A stretch of 42,480 bases of DNA from positions 1 to 42,480 of the forward strand of contig DUPP01000116.1 in NCBI GenBank assembly GCA_012838265.1, in the 5' to 3' direction. The position numbers and the translations under genes are program-made. The stretch's first letter is position 1. Each line of letters begins with the position of its first letter. This document shows positions 8,261 to 18,340 of this stretch, piece by piece. This stretch comes from Clostridiales bacterium (GTDB lineage Bacteria > Bacillota > Clostridia > Peptostreptococcales > Anaerovoracaceae). The notes under the pieces are model-generated. The model saw only the letters and a list, made by a program, of their open reading frames with translations. It was not told where the DNA came from and made no database searches.

Positions 8261-11200
8261 TTAATCGTTAGAGAAATTAAGCCAATCTGGTATTCGGCTT
8301 CCATCATTTGTGTTGTTTCCATTACCATTATTTCCGTTTTCGTTGTTTCCATTTCCGTTATTTCCCGGATTTCCTTCGTCATTATCAGATGGCCATGGGA
8401 AACCTGGAAAACTCGGGAATCCATCCCATACATCAGGAGGTGTAGCATCCGGATGTATAGGGTAAGTTGACACATCAGGATTATGAAGATTGCAATAATA
8501 TGATGGCATTTCATAATTAATGTCTCCGACCCCGGATACAGCATAAGGTCTCTTCACAAAGACACTATTAACAGTATTGAAGCAGTAGGGAGTAGCTAAA
8601 TAATTACTCTCACTGCATACATTTACTGCAACATGTACGTTATCGTATGATGTTGGCTCAGTTCCTTTTACAAAATATTCATTTATTACAGTACCCCTGG
8701 GATCCAATGCACTTAGTTCGGATGGCAGGCGGCCTGATTTAGTGTCAATTGCCACGCTGATTACATTGTTAGCTGGAGGAAAGCTTCCACTAGGCAAACC
8801 TGAATGTACCTGTCTCATGATTTTACTCCAGATCGTGGCTGCTGCGACACTCCCCTGACTCAGTTCAACATTAATATCATTACCTATCCATACAGATGCA
8901 GCTAAATGCGGTGTATATCCTACAAACCATGCATCATAGTTATCAGATGTAGTCCCGGTCTTTCCTGCTACAGGATGGCTTCCAATAGCTGCTGCTTTAG
9001 CGATACCGTTAGAGACTGTCGTTCGCAGCATATCGGTCATGATAAATGCCACGCCTTCGTCCATTACCTTCTTTTTGGCGGAGGTATTTTCCAGAATTAT
9101 TTCTCCTTTTTTGTTTGTGACCTTTGTGTATGCTATGGGTTCCGTATAATATCCCTGATTTGCAAAAGCCCCATAACCAGCAACCATCTCCAAAGGTGAT
9201 ATTCCGCGAGTCATACCACCTAGTGCCAGCGCAGCAGCATTCATATCATTAACATTTCCGTTTTCAACTATGGTAGAAATATTTAATTTTTTTAAGAAAT
9301 TTATTGAAGTCTGCAGACCAATCTCAGAAAATACTTTAACTGCGTTTACGTTTACTGACTGTTCTATGGACTGACGCATGGTGTGTAAGCCGCGATAACC
9401 GTTATACCAGTTTTTAGGCCATAATTTTCCTTGCACAGTCATCGGAGCATCATCGATTACACTGGCAGCAGTCCAAAGAGCGCCGTAACTATTACCTTCG
9501 GAAGCTGTATTTGTTATACCTCCGTTAGCTTTATCTACTCCGTTTTGAAGAGCAGGTCCATATACTCCCATAGGCTTGATAGCAGAACCGGGTTGTCTAG
9601 GACTTGTTGCACGATTGAAAAGCAATCTTCCGTCAATATTTCTGCCTCCGACCATAGCTTTGATGCTTCCATCCTTATAATCAAAAATCACCATTGCAGA
9701 CTGGGGCTGTACAACCCTTTGCTTCAGCATATAGTTTTCCTTACTAATAGAGATTCCTTCAGGAGAAAATTGAAAAAATTCGGGATAGTCAGTAAGGAAT
9801 TGCTCGCTGACCAATAAGTTGCCGTCGTTGTCCTTACTCTTATATTCCTGAGGTATGTTTATTACGCCGCCTTTAATTAAATAGAAAACATTATCCTGCA
9901 TAATATACATATCTTTGAACTCAACGCTATAATCAATCTGACCTTGAACCTCAGTTTTATAAAAATGCAGGCGCTTACCCTTTAAAAGGGTAATTCCTCC
10001 TTCTGCATTAGATTCGTATTCATCTGGATTGAGTAAAAAAGTCCCTTCTCCATCAAAATAATTATTATAATTATAAAGTAATATATTGCCGCTAGAATCG
10101 AGAATATTTCCAGCAGAATCTTTTTTCAAATTAGATACTTTTGGAAAATTATTATTTTTTACGAATTCTTGCTCTACGATCTTTTGAATACGAGAGTTCA
10201 TGGTGGTGTAGATGCGAAGACCGTTATTTTTTATTATTTGTCTGGCTTCGAATTCGTCGATGTTATGTTCTTTCATTAAGTCCTTCACAACAGCATCGAT
10301 AGCAAAGTCGGCAAAGTAGGAGGATAGATTTTCTGTTGAATCATCTCCTGGATTTATATAATCCCTCAAATCTTCAGACATGGCAGCATCATACTCCTCC
10401 TGAGTAATCTTTTTCTGGTCAAGCATAAAAGAGAGAACTAGATTTTTTCTATTCGTGAAAGCATCGTTATATACAAGGGTATACACTTCTCCCCTTCGAA
10501 CAATATTTGGATCGTCTTCTGCTACCTGGCTGCTTTCATATCGTTTCAGCAGTGCAAAAGCATCGGGGGCTTGGGGAAGGCTTGCAAGTGCTGCTGATTC
10601 TAGAAGAGTTAAGTCCTTTACATCTTTTGAGAAATATGCCTGAGACGCTGCTTGAACTCCATTTGCGCCGTGTCCTAAATATATTGTGTTTAGATAAGCT
10701 TCAATGATTTGCTTCTTTGAAAGATGCTTTTCTAATAATATTGCATAATAGGCCTCTTTTATTTTTCTAGCCATATCCCTTTTGGATTTTGATTCTGCCA
10801 AATAGACGTTTCTTGCGAGTTGCTGGGTGATGGTACTCGTTCCACTGATTCTTTGACCTTCAAAGATACTTTCCTTAATTGCACCTAGTATGCGGACCAC
10901 ATTGAATCCGTTGTGTTCCCAAAAGGTCTTATCTTCGATGGCGACAAATGCATCCACAAGGTTTTGCGGCAGATCAGAATATGAGACATTGGTTCTCATT
11001 TCCTTGTTAGAGGTCAAAATGCTGTCGATAACATTTCCTTCATCATCATAGAGTATAGAATTTTCAGCTAATCGTGAATAAATATTTCCAGGTTCGATTG
11101 GCTCCGTCGTAGCAATAATTGAAACAACAAATCCACCCAAGATCAGTCCAAAAGCCAAAAATAAAACTATTAGGACTTTTAATAATTGCTTCTTATTTAG

Positions 11201-11632
11201 AGTATATTTTTTTTTCTTATTATTAGTTTTTTTATTCATCGGATTATCTACCTGATCGGATGTGTTGCTGTCCATTTTTTCAACGTTCTCACTTTGGAGT
11301 AATTTAGCATTATTGTTGAATCGTTTTTTTACAGAATTCATTTTTTCATTTACTGCTGAAAAAATTTGATTTTGGCGTTTGGATTCAGACAATCGTTCTA
11401 ACCGTGTTTTATTTACACCATATTCAACGGGATTTACATTTGTCGTCTTTGAATCTTCTGATAATTTCGAGTCAAATTCTTCCTCTAAAGTTATTTTGGC
11501 TGAATCTTGATTTTTATTTGGCATATTAAAACTTTTATCGAAATCATTGCTTATTTTATCAAATTTTGCAAAGAAATCTTCCATTTCTTTTTGTTCATCA
11601 TTTTTTTCAAACTCATCTGTCAAGGATATCAC
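8261..11632 (-). CDS. Class A penicillin-binding protein (PBP1A-type transglycosylase/transpeptidase)
   Basis: TGase motifs EDKTFWEHNGFN, GTSTITQQLARN; transpeptidase motifs RQPGSAIKP, SVN, KTGTT; single N-terminal TM; Asn/Gly-rich C-terminal tail. True start may be TTG at 11623. Confidence 0.95.
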   Translation of the reverse strand: MISLTDEFEKNDEQKEMEDFFAKFDKISNDFDKSFNMPNKNQDSAKITLEEEFDSKLSEDSKTTNVNPVEYGVNKTRLERLSESKRQNQIFSAVNEKMNSVKKRFNNNAKLLQSENVEKMDSNTSDQVDNPMNKKTNNKKKKYTLNKKQLLKVLIVLFLAFGLILGGFVVSIIATTEPIEPGNIYSRLAENSILYDDEGNVIDSILTSNKEMRTNVSYSDLPQNLVDAFVAIEDKTFWEHNGFNVVRILGAIKESIFEGQRISGTSTITQQLARNVYLAESKSKRDMARKIKEAYYAILLEKHLSKKQIIEAYLNTIYLGHGANGVQAASQAYFSKDVKDLTLLESAALASLPQAPDAFALLKRYESSQVAEDDPNIVRRGEVYTLVYNDAFTNRKNLVLSFMLDQKKITQEEYDAAMSEDLRDYINPGDDSTENLSSYFADFAIDAVVKDLMKEHNIDEFEARQIIKNNGLRIYTTMNSRIQKIVEQEFVKNNNFPKVSNLKKDSAGNILDSSGNILLYNYNNYFDGEGTFLLNPDEYESNAEGGITLLKGKRLHFYKTEVQGQIDYSVEFKDMYIMQDNVFYLIKGGVINIPQEYKSKDNDGNLLVSEQFLTDYPEFFQFSPEGISISKENYMLKQRVVQPQSAMVIFDYKDGSIKAMVGGRNIDGRLLFNRATSPRQPGSAIKPMGVYGPALQNGVDKANGGITNTASEGNSYGALWTAASVIDDAPMTVQGKLWPKNWYNGYRGLHTMRQSIEQSVNVNAVKVFSEIGLQTSINFLKKLNISTIVENGNVNDMNAAALALGGMTRGISPLEMVAGYGAFANQGYYTEPIAYTKVTNKKGEIILENTSAKKKVMDEGVAFIMTDMLRTTVSNGIAKAAAIGSHPVAGKTGTTSDNYDAWFVGYTPHLAASVWIGNDINVELSQGSVAAATIWSKIMRQVHSGLPSGSFPPANNVISVAIDTKSGRLPSELSALDPRGTVINEYFVKGTEPTSYDNVHVAVNVCSESNYLATPYCFNTVNSVFVKRPYAVSGVGDINYEMPSYYCNLHNPDVSTYPIHPDATPPDVWDGFPSFPGFPWPSDNDEGNPGNNGNGNNENGNNGNGNNTNDGSRIPDWLNFSND

Positions 11633-11717
11633 CTTCCCTTGTTAACAGTTTGTTCTATATTTAAACTTTGTAAAAATCTGTATAATTATTACTCTATACT
11701 AGAACTAAACCTAGATG

Positions 11718-11740
11718 AAATCATTATAGCATAATGATTT
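11718..11740. promoter_or_regulatory. perfect 10-bp-arm palindrome between the PBP and HutP-family genes
   Basis: AAATCATTAT-agc-ATAATGATTT. Confidence 0.5.
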
Positions 11741-11791
11741 TATGATGTTAATCGAATTCTATCAAAGACACATACTTGTAATATTGATTTC

Positions 11792-11815
11792 TTTACTTTT
11801 TCATTGTAAAGTAAA
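11792..11815. promoter_or_regulatory. perfect 8-bp-arm inverted repeat upstream of the HutP-family gene
   Basis: TTTACTTT-ttcattgt-AAAGTAAA. Confidence 0.45.
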
Positions 11816-11873
11816 AGCATTAAAGGACAAATTCGAATTATTTTAGTATGCTTATCAGCATGGAGGAGAAGTT

Positions 11874-12290
11874 ATGTATGATAGTGTCGATGTTGCCAGA
11901 GCAGCCATTAAGCTTGCTATTACACCAAATAGAAGCTCAGAGGAATTACTTATCACAAAATTGAAAGAAAGGGAAATCCGTGGTGCCGCAGTAGATATAG
12001 GCGGAAATATTGTAAACTCAATTCATACTGTAATCGAAAGAGCGATTATTGCTTCCAGAAAAAGCGGAATAACAAAGGAAAGTCACGTACAGGACGGAGC
12101 AATAGCAGGGGCAGCGAGAGAAGCGATCACGCAGATTGCGGCAAAGGCTACCGGTCTTAACGGTGGAGGAAAGGTTGCAATTTGCAGGCATAAGGAGCAT
12201 CTCAGCGTGTGCATATTCATGAGCATAGGGCTGCTGCATCTCAATGAAGTTGTAATAGGGCTTGGGCACCGATCTCTTCCATCAGACTAA
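11874..12290 (+). CDS. HutP-family protein
   Basis: GAIAGAAREAITQIAAKATGLNGGGKVAICR and GLLHLNEVVIGLGHR motifs typical of HutP-like proteins. Confidence 0.75.
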   Translation: MYDSVDVARAAIKLAITPNRSSEELLITKLKEREIRGAAVDIGGNIVNSIHTVIERAIIASRKSGITKESHVQDGAIAGAAREAITQIAAKATGLNGGGKVAICRHKEHLSVCIFMSIGLLHLNEVVIGLGHRSLPSD

Positions 12291-12300
12291 CAAACGGGTA

Positions 12301-12328
12301 TTGACATAAATTACATTATATGTAAATA
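12301..12328 (+). promoter_or_regulatory. candidate comEC promoter with an overlapping palindromic operator
   Basis: TTGACA 12301-12306, TTACAT-tat-ATGTAA 12311-12325, TAAATA 12323-12328. Confidence 0.4.
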
Positions 12329-12380
12329 TATGTGTATGAGAGAATGAGGGTTTGGTATTCGTAAGCAGGAGACATGAACT

Positions 12381-14789
12381 GTGAGAAGACCAATTGTTTT
12401 TATTTTTCTTTCATACGTTTTTGGAATTGTCATTCAGCATTTTATTTTGCAAGATGGCTTCTCTTTAATTATTTTTGCATCCCTGATAGTGGCAGTTAGT
12501 ATTATTGTAAGGCTTCTGAAATTCAAAATTAACCAGTCATCGATAGCTGTTCTTTTCTTATTGATAAATTTATTTGGTTGTCTTTCATATTATGTAGCTG
12601 AAAATAGTCAGGATCCTCTGGTAGAAGATATCGGTAAGCACTGTTATGTTGAAGGTCGCGTAATAACTGTTCAAATCAAAGACAAGGAATATTGGCAGAT
12701 GCTTATAACCTCAGAAAATGGAGGAAAAAGGCTTATACAGGTTAAGGGTAGTTCGATAAAACCACAGGATATGATTGGAAAAAGAACTCGTGTACTAGGT
12801 GAGGTATTACTCCCAAACGAAAGCCGGAATCCTGGTCTTTTTAATTACCGACTCTATTTGAAAACAATAGGCGTCAGGATTATTATAAAGGCAAATGCTG
12901 AAAACATAGTATTTTACTGCGAGAATAAATCAATTTTATTCTCCAATATTGCTGCCATGAAATATGGCTTTCTTAATAGACTTGAAAAAGTTATGGAGCC
13001 GGAAACGTTTGGGATAATGACCGGGATGCTTTTTGGAGATCGCAGCTTAATTGGCGACAATACATATTCAATGTTCCAACGAAACGGAATCGCACATATA
13101 TTAAGTGTTTCTGGAATTCATGTGGGCATTATCTATATGTTTATAAGCCGTCTATTTGGTTCGAGAAAGACAAAAAGTTTTTATTTACTGAGCGTAGTGT
13201 TTCTGATTCTGTATGCAGCCTTAGCTGAATTTTCACCTTCTGTTGTCAGAGCGGTTATTATGATTTTCATCTATATTTTCTCTAAAATCTCATACCATCG
13301 GTATGATTTTATGTCATGTACAGCGTTCGGTGCATTTGTAATGCTCATTTTCAATCCATTTTACTTATTTCATATAGGCTTTCAGCTATCATACCTGGCT
13401 GTATTCTGTCTGGCATCAGCGCTTCCATGGGTAAACAGAAAATTAGATATTCTTAATCAAAAAAGTAACAGCAACGTCAAGGACATATTGATTGAAGGGC
13501 CCCGGTATATTGCACCCTTACTAGTGATACAAATTGGTATGGCTCCATTGACAGCATATATGTTCAATTATTTTTCAATTGCGTCTTTCTTCATCAATAT
13601 TCCTGTAATAGCAATATCTGGAATACTCATTCCTTTGGGTGTTGCATTAATGCCGCTTTCTTTTTTTGAAGGCGTAGGACCGGTTGGGTTAATGTTTGGG
13701 GTGCTTGCTGAATTGGCGGAATTGCTCATCAACGGTATGACTTGGCTAAACGAGTTGTTTTATCTACCAGGCTTAGGTTTTTTTAATGTGACAAGTCCGT
13801 ATATTTTTTTTATGCTACTTTTTTACGGGTTCTTTTTTTATCTATCATCGGAACTTTTTCGTATTCAATATCAACGAAAAAAATATAAAGTTATTGCTCT
13901 CATCTGCGCTGTTTTTATTATTATTTCCTTTTTAGCTTTAGCGATGATTGGTACAGAACACCATAAGGCAGAGCTAGTTTTTGTTGATGTGGGTCAAGGG
14001 GATTGCTTGCACATAAGGACTCCAGGCGGCAAAAATATTCTTATTGACGGCGGTGGCAGCCCTAACAATGCTGTAGGTGAAAAAATACTGCTTCCTTATC
14101 TATTAAAAAACCATGTAAGTTCAATAGACTTAGCTGTAGTTACCCACCTCCATGATGATCATTATCTTGGAATAGCCGAGCTCTCAAATAAGATGGAAAT
14201 TCGAAAACTTGGAATCTATGAAGCATACCGTCATAAAGAGCATTTGATCATGGATGATACAGGCTTAAAAAAACAAGATTTGCTTTATCTGAAAAAAGGA
14301 GACCGAATAGAAATCGAAAAGGGGATTAGACTGGATGTACTTTATCCAGAAAAAAAATCGGATGAGATGTATCAAAAATTTCTTCTGGATGAGCATGATG
14401 AAAACAATAACAGCTTGTTGATTAAATTGTATTATCATGGGCTTTCTGTGCTGCTGACAGGGGATATTGGACTTGAAGGAGAACAGAAAATTATGAATTT
14501 ATATCGTGAAAATGAAAGCTCACTAAATGCTGATATTCTTAAAGTAGCCCATCACGGAAGCAGGTACTCCACAGGAGATAGGTTTTTAGATGCAGTTAAT
14601 CCCAATATTGTTGTATTTCAAGTGGGGAAAAATAATTTCGGACACCCACATCCTGCAATCATTGATAAATGTTTAAAAAAAGATATAATTGTATATAGAA
14701 ATGATCAGGATGGTGCAATCATCCTTCAGGAAGAGGGAGAAAAATGGCAAATAGAAACCATGCTAAGAAAGAGCATGCGTATAAAATAA
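12381..14789 (+). CDS. comEC: ComEC/Rec2 DNA internalization channel protein
   Basis: Competence domain (HILSVSGIHVGIIYMFISRLFG) plus metallo-beta-lactamase domain (FVDVGQGDCLHIRTPGGKNILIDGGG, THLHDDHYLG). Confidence 0.93.
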   Translation: MRRPIVFIFLSYVFGIVIQHFILQDGFSLIIFASLIVAVSIIVRLLKFKINQSSIAVLFLLINLFGCLSYYVAENSQDPLVEDIGKHCYVEGRVITVQIKDKEYWQMLITSENGGKRLIQVKGSSIKPQDMIGKRTRVLGEVLLPNESRNPGLFNYRLYLKTIGVRIIIKANAENIVFYCENKSILFSNIAAMKYGFLNRLEKVMEPETFGIMTGMLFGDRSLIGDNTYSMFQRNGIAHILSVSGIHVGIIYMFISRLFGSRKTKSFYLLSVVFLILYAALAEFSPSVVRAVIMIFIYIFSKISYHRYDFMSCTAFGAFVMLIFNPFYLFHIGFQLSYLAVFCLASALPWVNRKLDILNQKSNSNVKDILIEGPRYIAPLLVIQIGMAPLTAYMFNYFSIASFFINIPVIAISGILIPLGVALMPLSFFEGVGPVGLMFGVLAELAELLINGMTWLNELFYLPGLGFFNVTSPYIFFMLLFYGFFFYLSSELFRIQYQRKKYKVIALICAVFIIISFLALAMIGTEHHKAELVFVDVGQGDCLHIRTPGGKNILIDGGGSPNNAVGEKILLPYLLKNHVSSIDLAVVTHLHDDHYLGIAELSNKMEIRKLGIYEAYRHKEHLIMDDTGLKKQDLLYLKKGDRIEIEKGIRLDVLYPEKKSDEMYQKFLLDEHDENNNSLLIKLYYHGLSVLLTGDIGLEGEQKIMNLYRENESSLNADILKVAHHGSRYSTGDRFLDAVNPNIVVFQVGKNNFGHPHPAIIDKCLKKDIIVYRNDQDGAIILQEEGEKWQIETMLRKSMRIK

Positions 14790-15799
14790 TAGATAGGGAA
14801 ATTAAAAGCCACAGTGTAAATAATCTGCTTTTTTTTTATGGAGAGGAGGATTTTCTAATTCACTGGGCGGTTGAAACAATAGTAAAAGAATATGTAAATG
14901 AAGCCTGCAGGGAATTGAATTTTTCGCGTCTAGATGGAAATGCGGTAACATTCGAGCAGATTAGAAATAACTGCGAAACCTTACCTTTTATTTCTGAAAA
15001 AAGAGTGGTACTTATTAGTGACTTCAAATTGATTGAGGGTATAAAGAGTAGATTTATTAACGAGGAAGAAGAAAAACTCCTTGTGTCATATCTGAAACAG
15101 CTTCCAGAACACTGCATTCTTATTATAACGGCTGATAGTGCAGATAAACGTAAAAGGCTATATAAGGCAGTTTTAGATCAAGGCAGTGTGTACGAATTCG
15201 GAAAATTAGATGAAAGCTCATTAATCTCATACATTACAAAAAGATTCCGTAAATCAGGAAAAAAAGCCAAGCCATCTGTGATAGCTCAAATTATCGAAAC
15301 ATCAGGGTATTACGACAAAGATACAGATTACAGCCTGTATAATCTTGAGAACGACATTAAAAAGGCAATCGCATATAATGATGATATTTATATAGAACCA
15401 GAGTCTGTATATAATACTATATCAGGCAACTTGGATACAGACGTATTTGCAATGATCGATTCATTAAGCCAAAACCGTAAAGAAGATGCTTATCATATAC
15501 TGCATAATTTGCTGTCTTCCGGCGAAAATGAGTTCAAGCTTCTTGCCCTGTTGGCTTCTCAGTTTGAGATCGTTTTAGCAATAAAAGAAATGAAGGAAGA
15601 GGGCAAGTCATTTTTGCAGATGAAGGAGATTCTTGGGATACATGAATACAGAATAAAAAAAGCAGCATTTTTTACTAATAAGTATACAATATCTTCATTA
15701 AAAAAAATACTAATGAAAATCTATAATATCGATAAAAGTATAAAAACCGGTCTACTTGAGCCATCCTTAGCTTTGGAAATTTTCATTTCTGAGATATAA
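14744..15799 (+). CDS. holA: DNA polymerase III delta subunit
   Basis: NNLLFFYGEEDFLI, RNNCETLPFISEKRVVLISD; overlaps comEC, a common neighbour order. Confidence 0.9.
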   Translation: MANRNHAKKEHAYKIIDREIKSHSVNNLLFFYGEEDFLIHWAVETIVKEYVNEACRELNFSRLDGNAVTFEQIRNNCETLPFISEKRVVLISDFKLIEGIKSRFINEEEEKLLVSYLKQLPEHCILIITADSADKRKRLYKAVLDQGSVYEFGKLDESSLISYITKRFRKSGKKAKPSVIAQIIETSGYYDKDTDYSLYNLENDIKKAIAYNDDIYIEPESVYNTISGNLDTDVFAMIDSLSQNRKEDAYHILHNLLSSGENEFKLLALLASQFEIVLAIKEMKEEGKSFLQMKEILGIHEYRIKKAAFFTNKYTISSLKKILMKIYNIDKSIKTGLLEPSLALEIFISEI

Positions 15800-15933
15800 A
15801 AATCTTTAGCAAAATCCATTGTGTTAAAAATTTAACGATATTAAATCATTAGTTTCATTAAAAACACCAAAAACACCAGTAATAGCACCACAAAATAAAT
15901 AAGTCAGACTTCGATATATTTCGACACTATATA

Positions 15934-15963
15934 TTGTTTTTTTATTTCTAATTCTGGTATAAT
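15934..15963 (+). promoter_or_regulatory. putative promoter for the NuoE/F/G-like operon
   Basis: TTGTTT-18 bp-TATAAT. Confidence 0.5.
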
Positions 15964-16040
15964 CGTTCCTAATTATACAAGATACAATCATTGATAATAA
16001 AGGATTGTTAAATGCTAAACGATATGGGGAAGGAAACAAT

Positions 16041-16559
16041 ATGACTTGTGAAAACAGCAGCTGTCAATGTGGATGCAGCAGCAATGCCTTTGCTGAACTT
16101 GCTCCTGTTATGGAAAAGTATGCCAACACTCCTGGCAGCTTGATTCCTATCTTACAAAAAGTGCAGGATATCTATGGTTATATATCTATAGATGCGATAA
16201 ACTACATTTCTGAAAAAATTGGAGTAAAGCCAGCAAAGATTTATGGTGTTGCAACCTTTTATTCACAATTTAGGCTCAAGCCTATAGGTAAATATCTCAT
16301 AATGCTATGCAAAGGAACAGCGTGCCATGTAAATGGTGCAGACAAAATTGAAGAAGCAATAAATGAAGAATTGAATATCAGGGATGGCGAAACAACTGAG
16401 GATGGGTTATTCACATTAAACAATATGGCTTGCCTGGGTTGTTGCAGCCTTGCTCCAGTAATGATGATAAGGAGCGGTTCAGAGGATGAGACTTATGGAA
16501 ATTTAACAAAGGACAGTACTAAGAAGGTTTTGAATGAAATTAGAAATAGAGAGGCGTAG
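16041..16559 (+). CDS. NuoE-like [2Fe-2S] thioredoxin-fold subunit
   Basis: ILQKVQDIYGYI..., GVATFYSQFRLKPIGKY, CKGTACHVNGA, CLGCCSLAPVM; SD ggggaagga before ATG 16041. Confidence 0.92.
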   Translation: MTCENSSCQCGCSSNAFAELAPVMEKYANTPGSLIPILQKVQDIYGYISIDAINYISEKIGVKPAKIYGVATFYSQFRLKPIGKYLIMLCKGTACHVNGADKIEEAINEELNIRDGETTEDGLFTLNNMACLGCCSLAPVMMIRSGSEDETYGNLTKDSTKKVLNEIRNREA

Positions 16560-16562
16560 GAG

Positions 16563-18323
16563 GTGAAGAACAATATGAAGGTTGTTGTTGGACAGGGTAG
16601 TTGTGGAGTAGCTTCGGGCGCCAGAAAAACAGCTGCTGAATTTGAGAGATTAATATCAGAAAAAGGACTCAATATAGAAGTTGCAAAAACTGGTTGTGTA
16701 GGTAACTGCTATTTAGAGCCGATTGTTGACGTATATGATGATAAAGGTGCCTTAACAAGGTATGTTAAGGTTCAACCTGATAGGGTTTCCGATATAGTTG
16801 AAAAGCACCTAATTGGCGGTGAACCTGCTGAGGGTCATGCAATAATGGAAACAGACAAAATGTTCATAGATAAACAGGAAAGAATCGTATTAAGAAATTG
16901 TGGCTTGATAAATCCGGAGGATATTGAAGAATATATCGCAGCAGGAGGTTATGAAGCAACGAAAAAAGCAGTAACCTCGATGACACCGGAGGAAGTCATT
17001 GAAGAAATCAAAGTATCAGGATTAAGAGGCAGGGGAGGTGCCGGATTCCCTACTTGGTTTAAGTGGAATGCCGCAAGACAAGCCCCGGGAACAGAAAAAT
17101 ATATGGTATGTAATGCTGACGAAGGAGATCCTGGTGCCTTCATGGATAGAAGCATTTTGGAAGGAGACCCTCATTCACTTATTGAAGGGATGATTATAGG
17201 CGGATATGCAATAGGTGCGTCAGAAGGATTGATTTATGTTAGAGCAGAATATCCTTTAGCTATTCACAGACTTGAGATTGCAATGGAACAGGCAAGAGAA
17301 AAGGGTTTTCTGGGAAACAATATTTTCGAATCCGGTTACAACTTTGATATAAGAATAAAGGCTGGAGCTGGCGCATTCGTTTGTGGAGAAGAAACAGCAT
17401 TGATTGCCTCACTTGAAGGAGAGAGAGGTATGCCGCGTCTGAAGCCGCCATTCCCTGCTCAGAAAGGATTTTGGCAGAAACCAACTAATATAAATAACGT
17501 GGAAACATTTGCAAATATTCCATGGATTATTGCTCACGGCGGAGCTGCATTTGGAGCTTATGGAACCCCTCAGAGCAAGGGTACAAAGGTATTTGCATTG
17601 GCAGGCAAGATTAAAAAGGGAGGTCTTGTTGAGGTTCCCATGGGCTTGCCGCTTAAAGAAGTTATTTACGGTATTGGCGACGGCATCAAAGATGATAAGG
17701 AATTTAAAGCTGTTCAGATGGGCGGCCCTTCAGGCGGATGTATCCCGGCTTCACTGGCTGATACACCGGTAGATTATGAGAATATCACTAAAACAGGTGC
17801 AATTGTCGGTTTTGGCGGAATGATCGTAATGGACGAAACGACCTGTATGGTGGATATGGCAAGGTATTTTCTTGATTTTACAAGAAAAGAGTCATGCGGT
17901 AAATGCAACTATTGCCGTGTTGGGACAAAGAGAATGTTGGAGATTCTTGAAAGAATTACGTTAGGAGAGGGAAAAGACGGCGATATTGAGCTTTTGGAAG
18001 AACTTGCATCAAAGATTAAAGACGGTTCAATGTGCGGATTGGGACAAACAGCTCCAAATCCTGTGCTTACAACTATCAAATACTTTAGAAACGAGTATGA
18101 GGATCATATATACAAGAAAAAATGTACAGCTCATTCCTGTAAAGAATTGCTGACATTTACCATTACAGATAAATGTACAGGATGTACCTTATGTTCCAGA
18201 AAATGTCCTGTTAATGCAATTTCAGGTGAATTAAAGAAATTGCATGAAATCGATCAAAGATTATGTATTAAGTGTGGAAAATGCGAAGAAGTTTGCAGAT
18301 TCGACGCAATTATAAGAGACTAA
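16563..18323 (+). CDS. NuoF/HydB-like FMN- and NAD(H)-binding subunit with C-terminal 2x[4Fe-4S] ferredoxin domain
   Basis: GRGGAGFPTWFKWNAARQ, CNADEGDPGAFMDR, GAGAFVCGEETALIASLEGERG, ESCGKCNYCRVGTKRM, CTGCTLCSRKCP / CIKCGKCEEVC. Confidence 0.95.
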   Translation: MKNNMKVVVGQGSCGVASGARKTAAEFERLISEKGLNIEVAKTGCVGNCYLEPIVDVYDDKGALTRYVKVQPDRVSDIVEKHLIGGEPAEGHAIMETDKMFIDKQERIVLRNCGLINPEDIEEYIAAGGYEATKKAVTSMTPEEVIEEIKVSGLRGRGGAGFPTWFKWNAARQAPGTEKYMVCNADEGDPGAFMDRSILEGDPHSLIEGMIIGGYAIGASEGLIYVRAEYPLAIHRLEIAMEQAREKGFLGNNIFESGYNFDIRIKAGAGAFVCGEETALIASLEGERGMPRLKPPFPAQKGFWQKPTNINNVETFANIPWIIAHGGAAFGAYGTPQSKGTKVFALAGKIKKGGLVEVPMGLPLKEVIYGIGDGIKDDKEFKAVQMGGPSGGCIPASLADTPVDYENITKTGAIVGFGGMIVMDETTCMVDMARYFLDFTRKESCGKCNYCRVGTKRMLEILERITLGEGKDGDIELLEELASKIKDGSMCGLGQTAPNPVLTTIKYFRNEYEDHIYKKKCTAHSCKELLTFTITDKCTGCTLCSRKCPVNAISGELKKLHEIDQRLCIKCGKCEEVCRFDAIIRD

Positions 18324-18340
18324 GGAGAGAGGTGATAAAG

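Noticed and set aside
15840-15990. Short AACACC repeats and TCGA palindromes upstream of the NuoE-like gene as a regulatory array
   Set aside because: Too short and low-complexity to separate from AT-rich background
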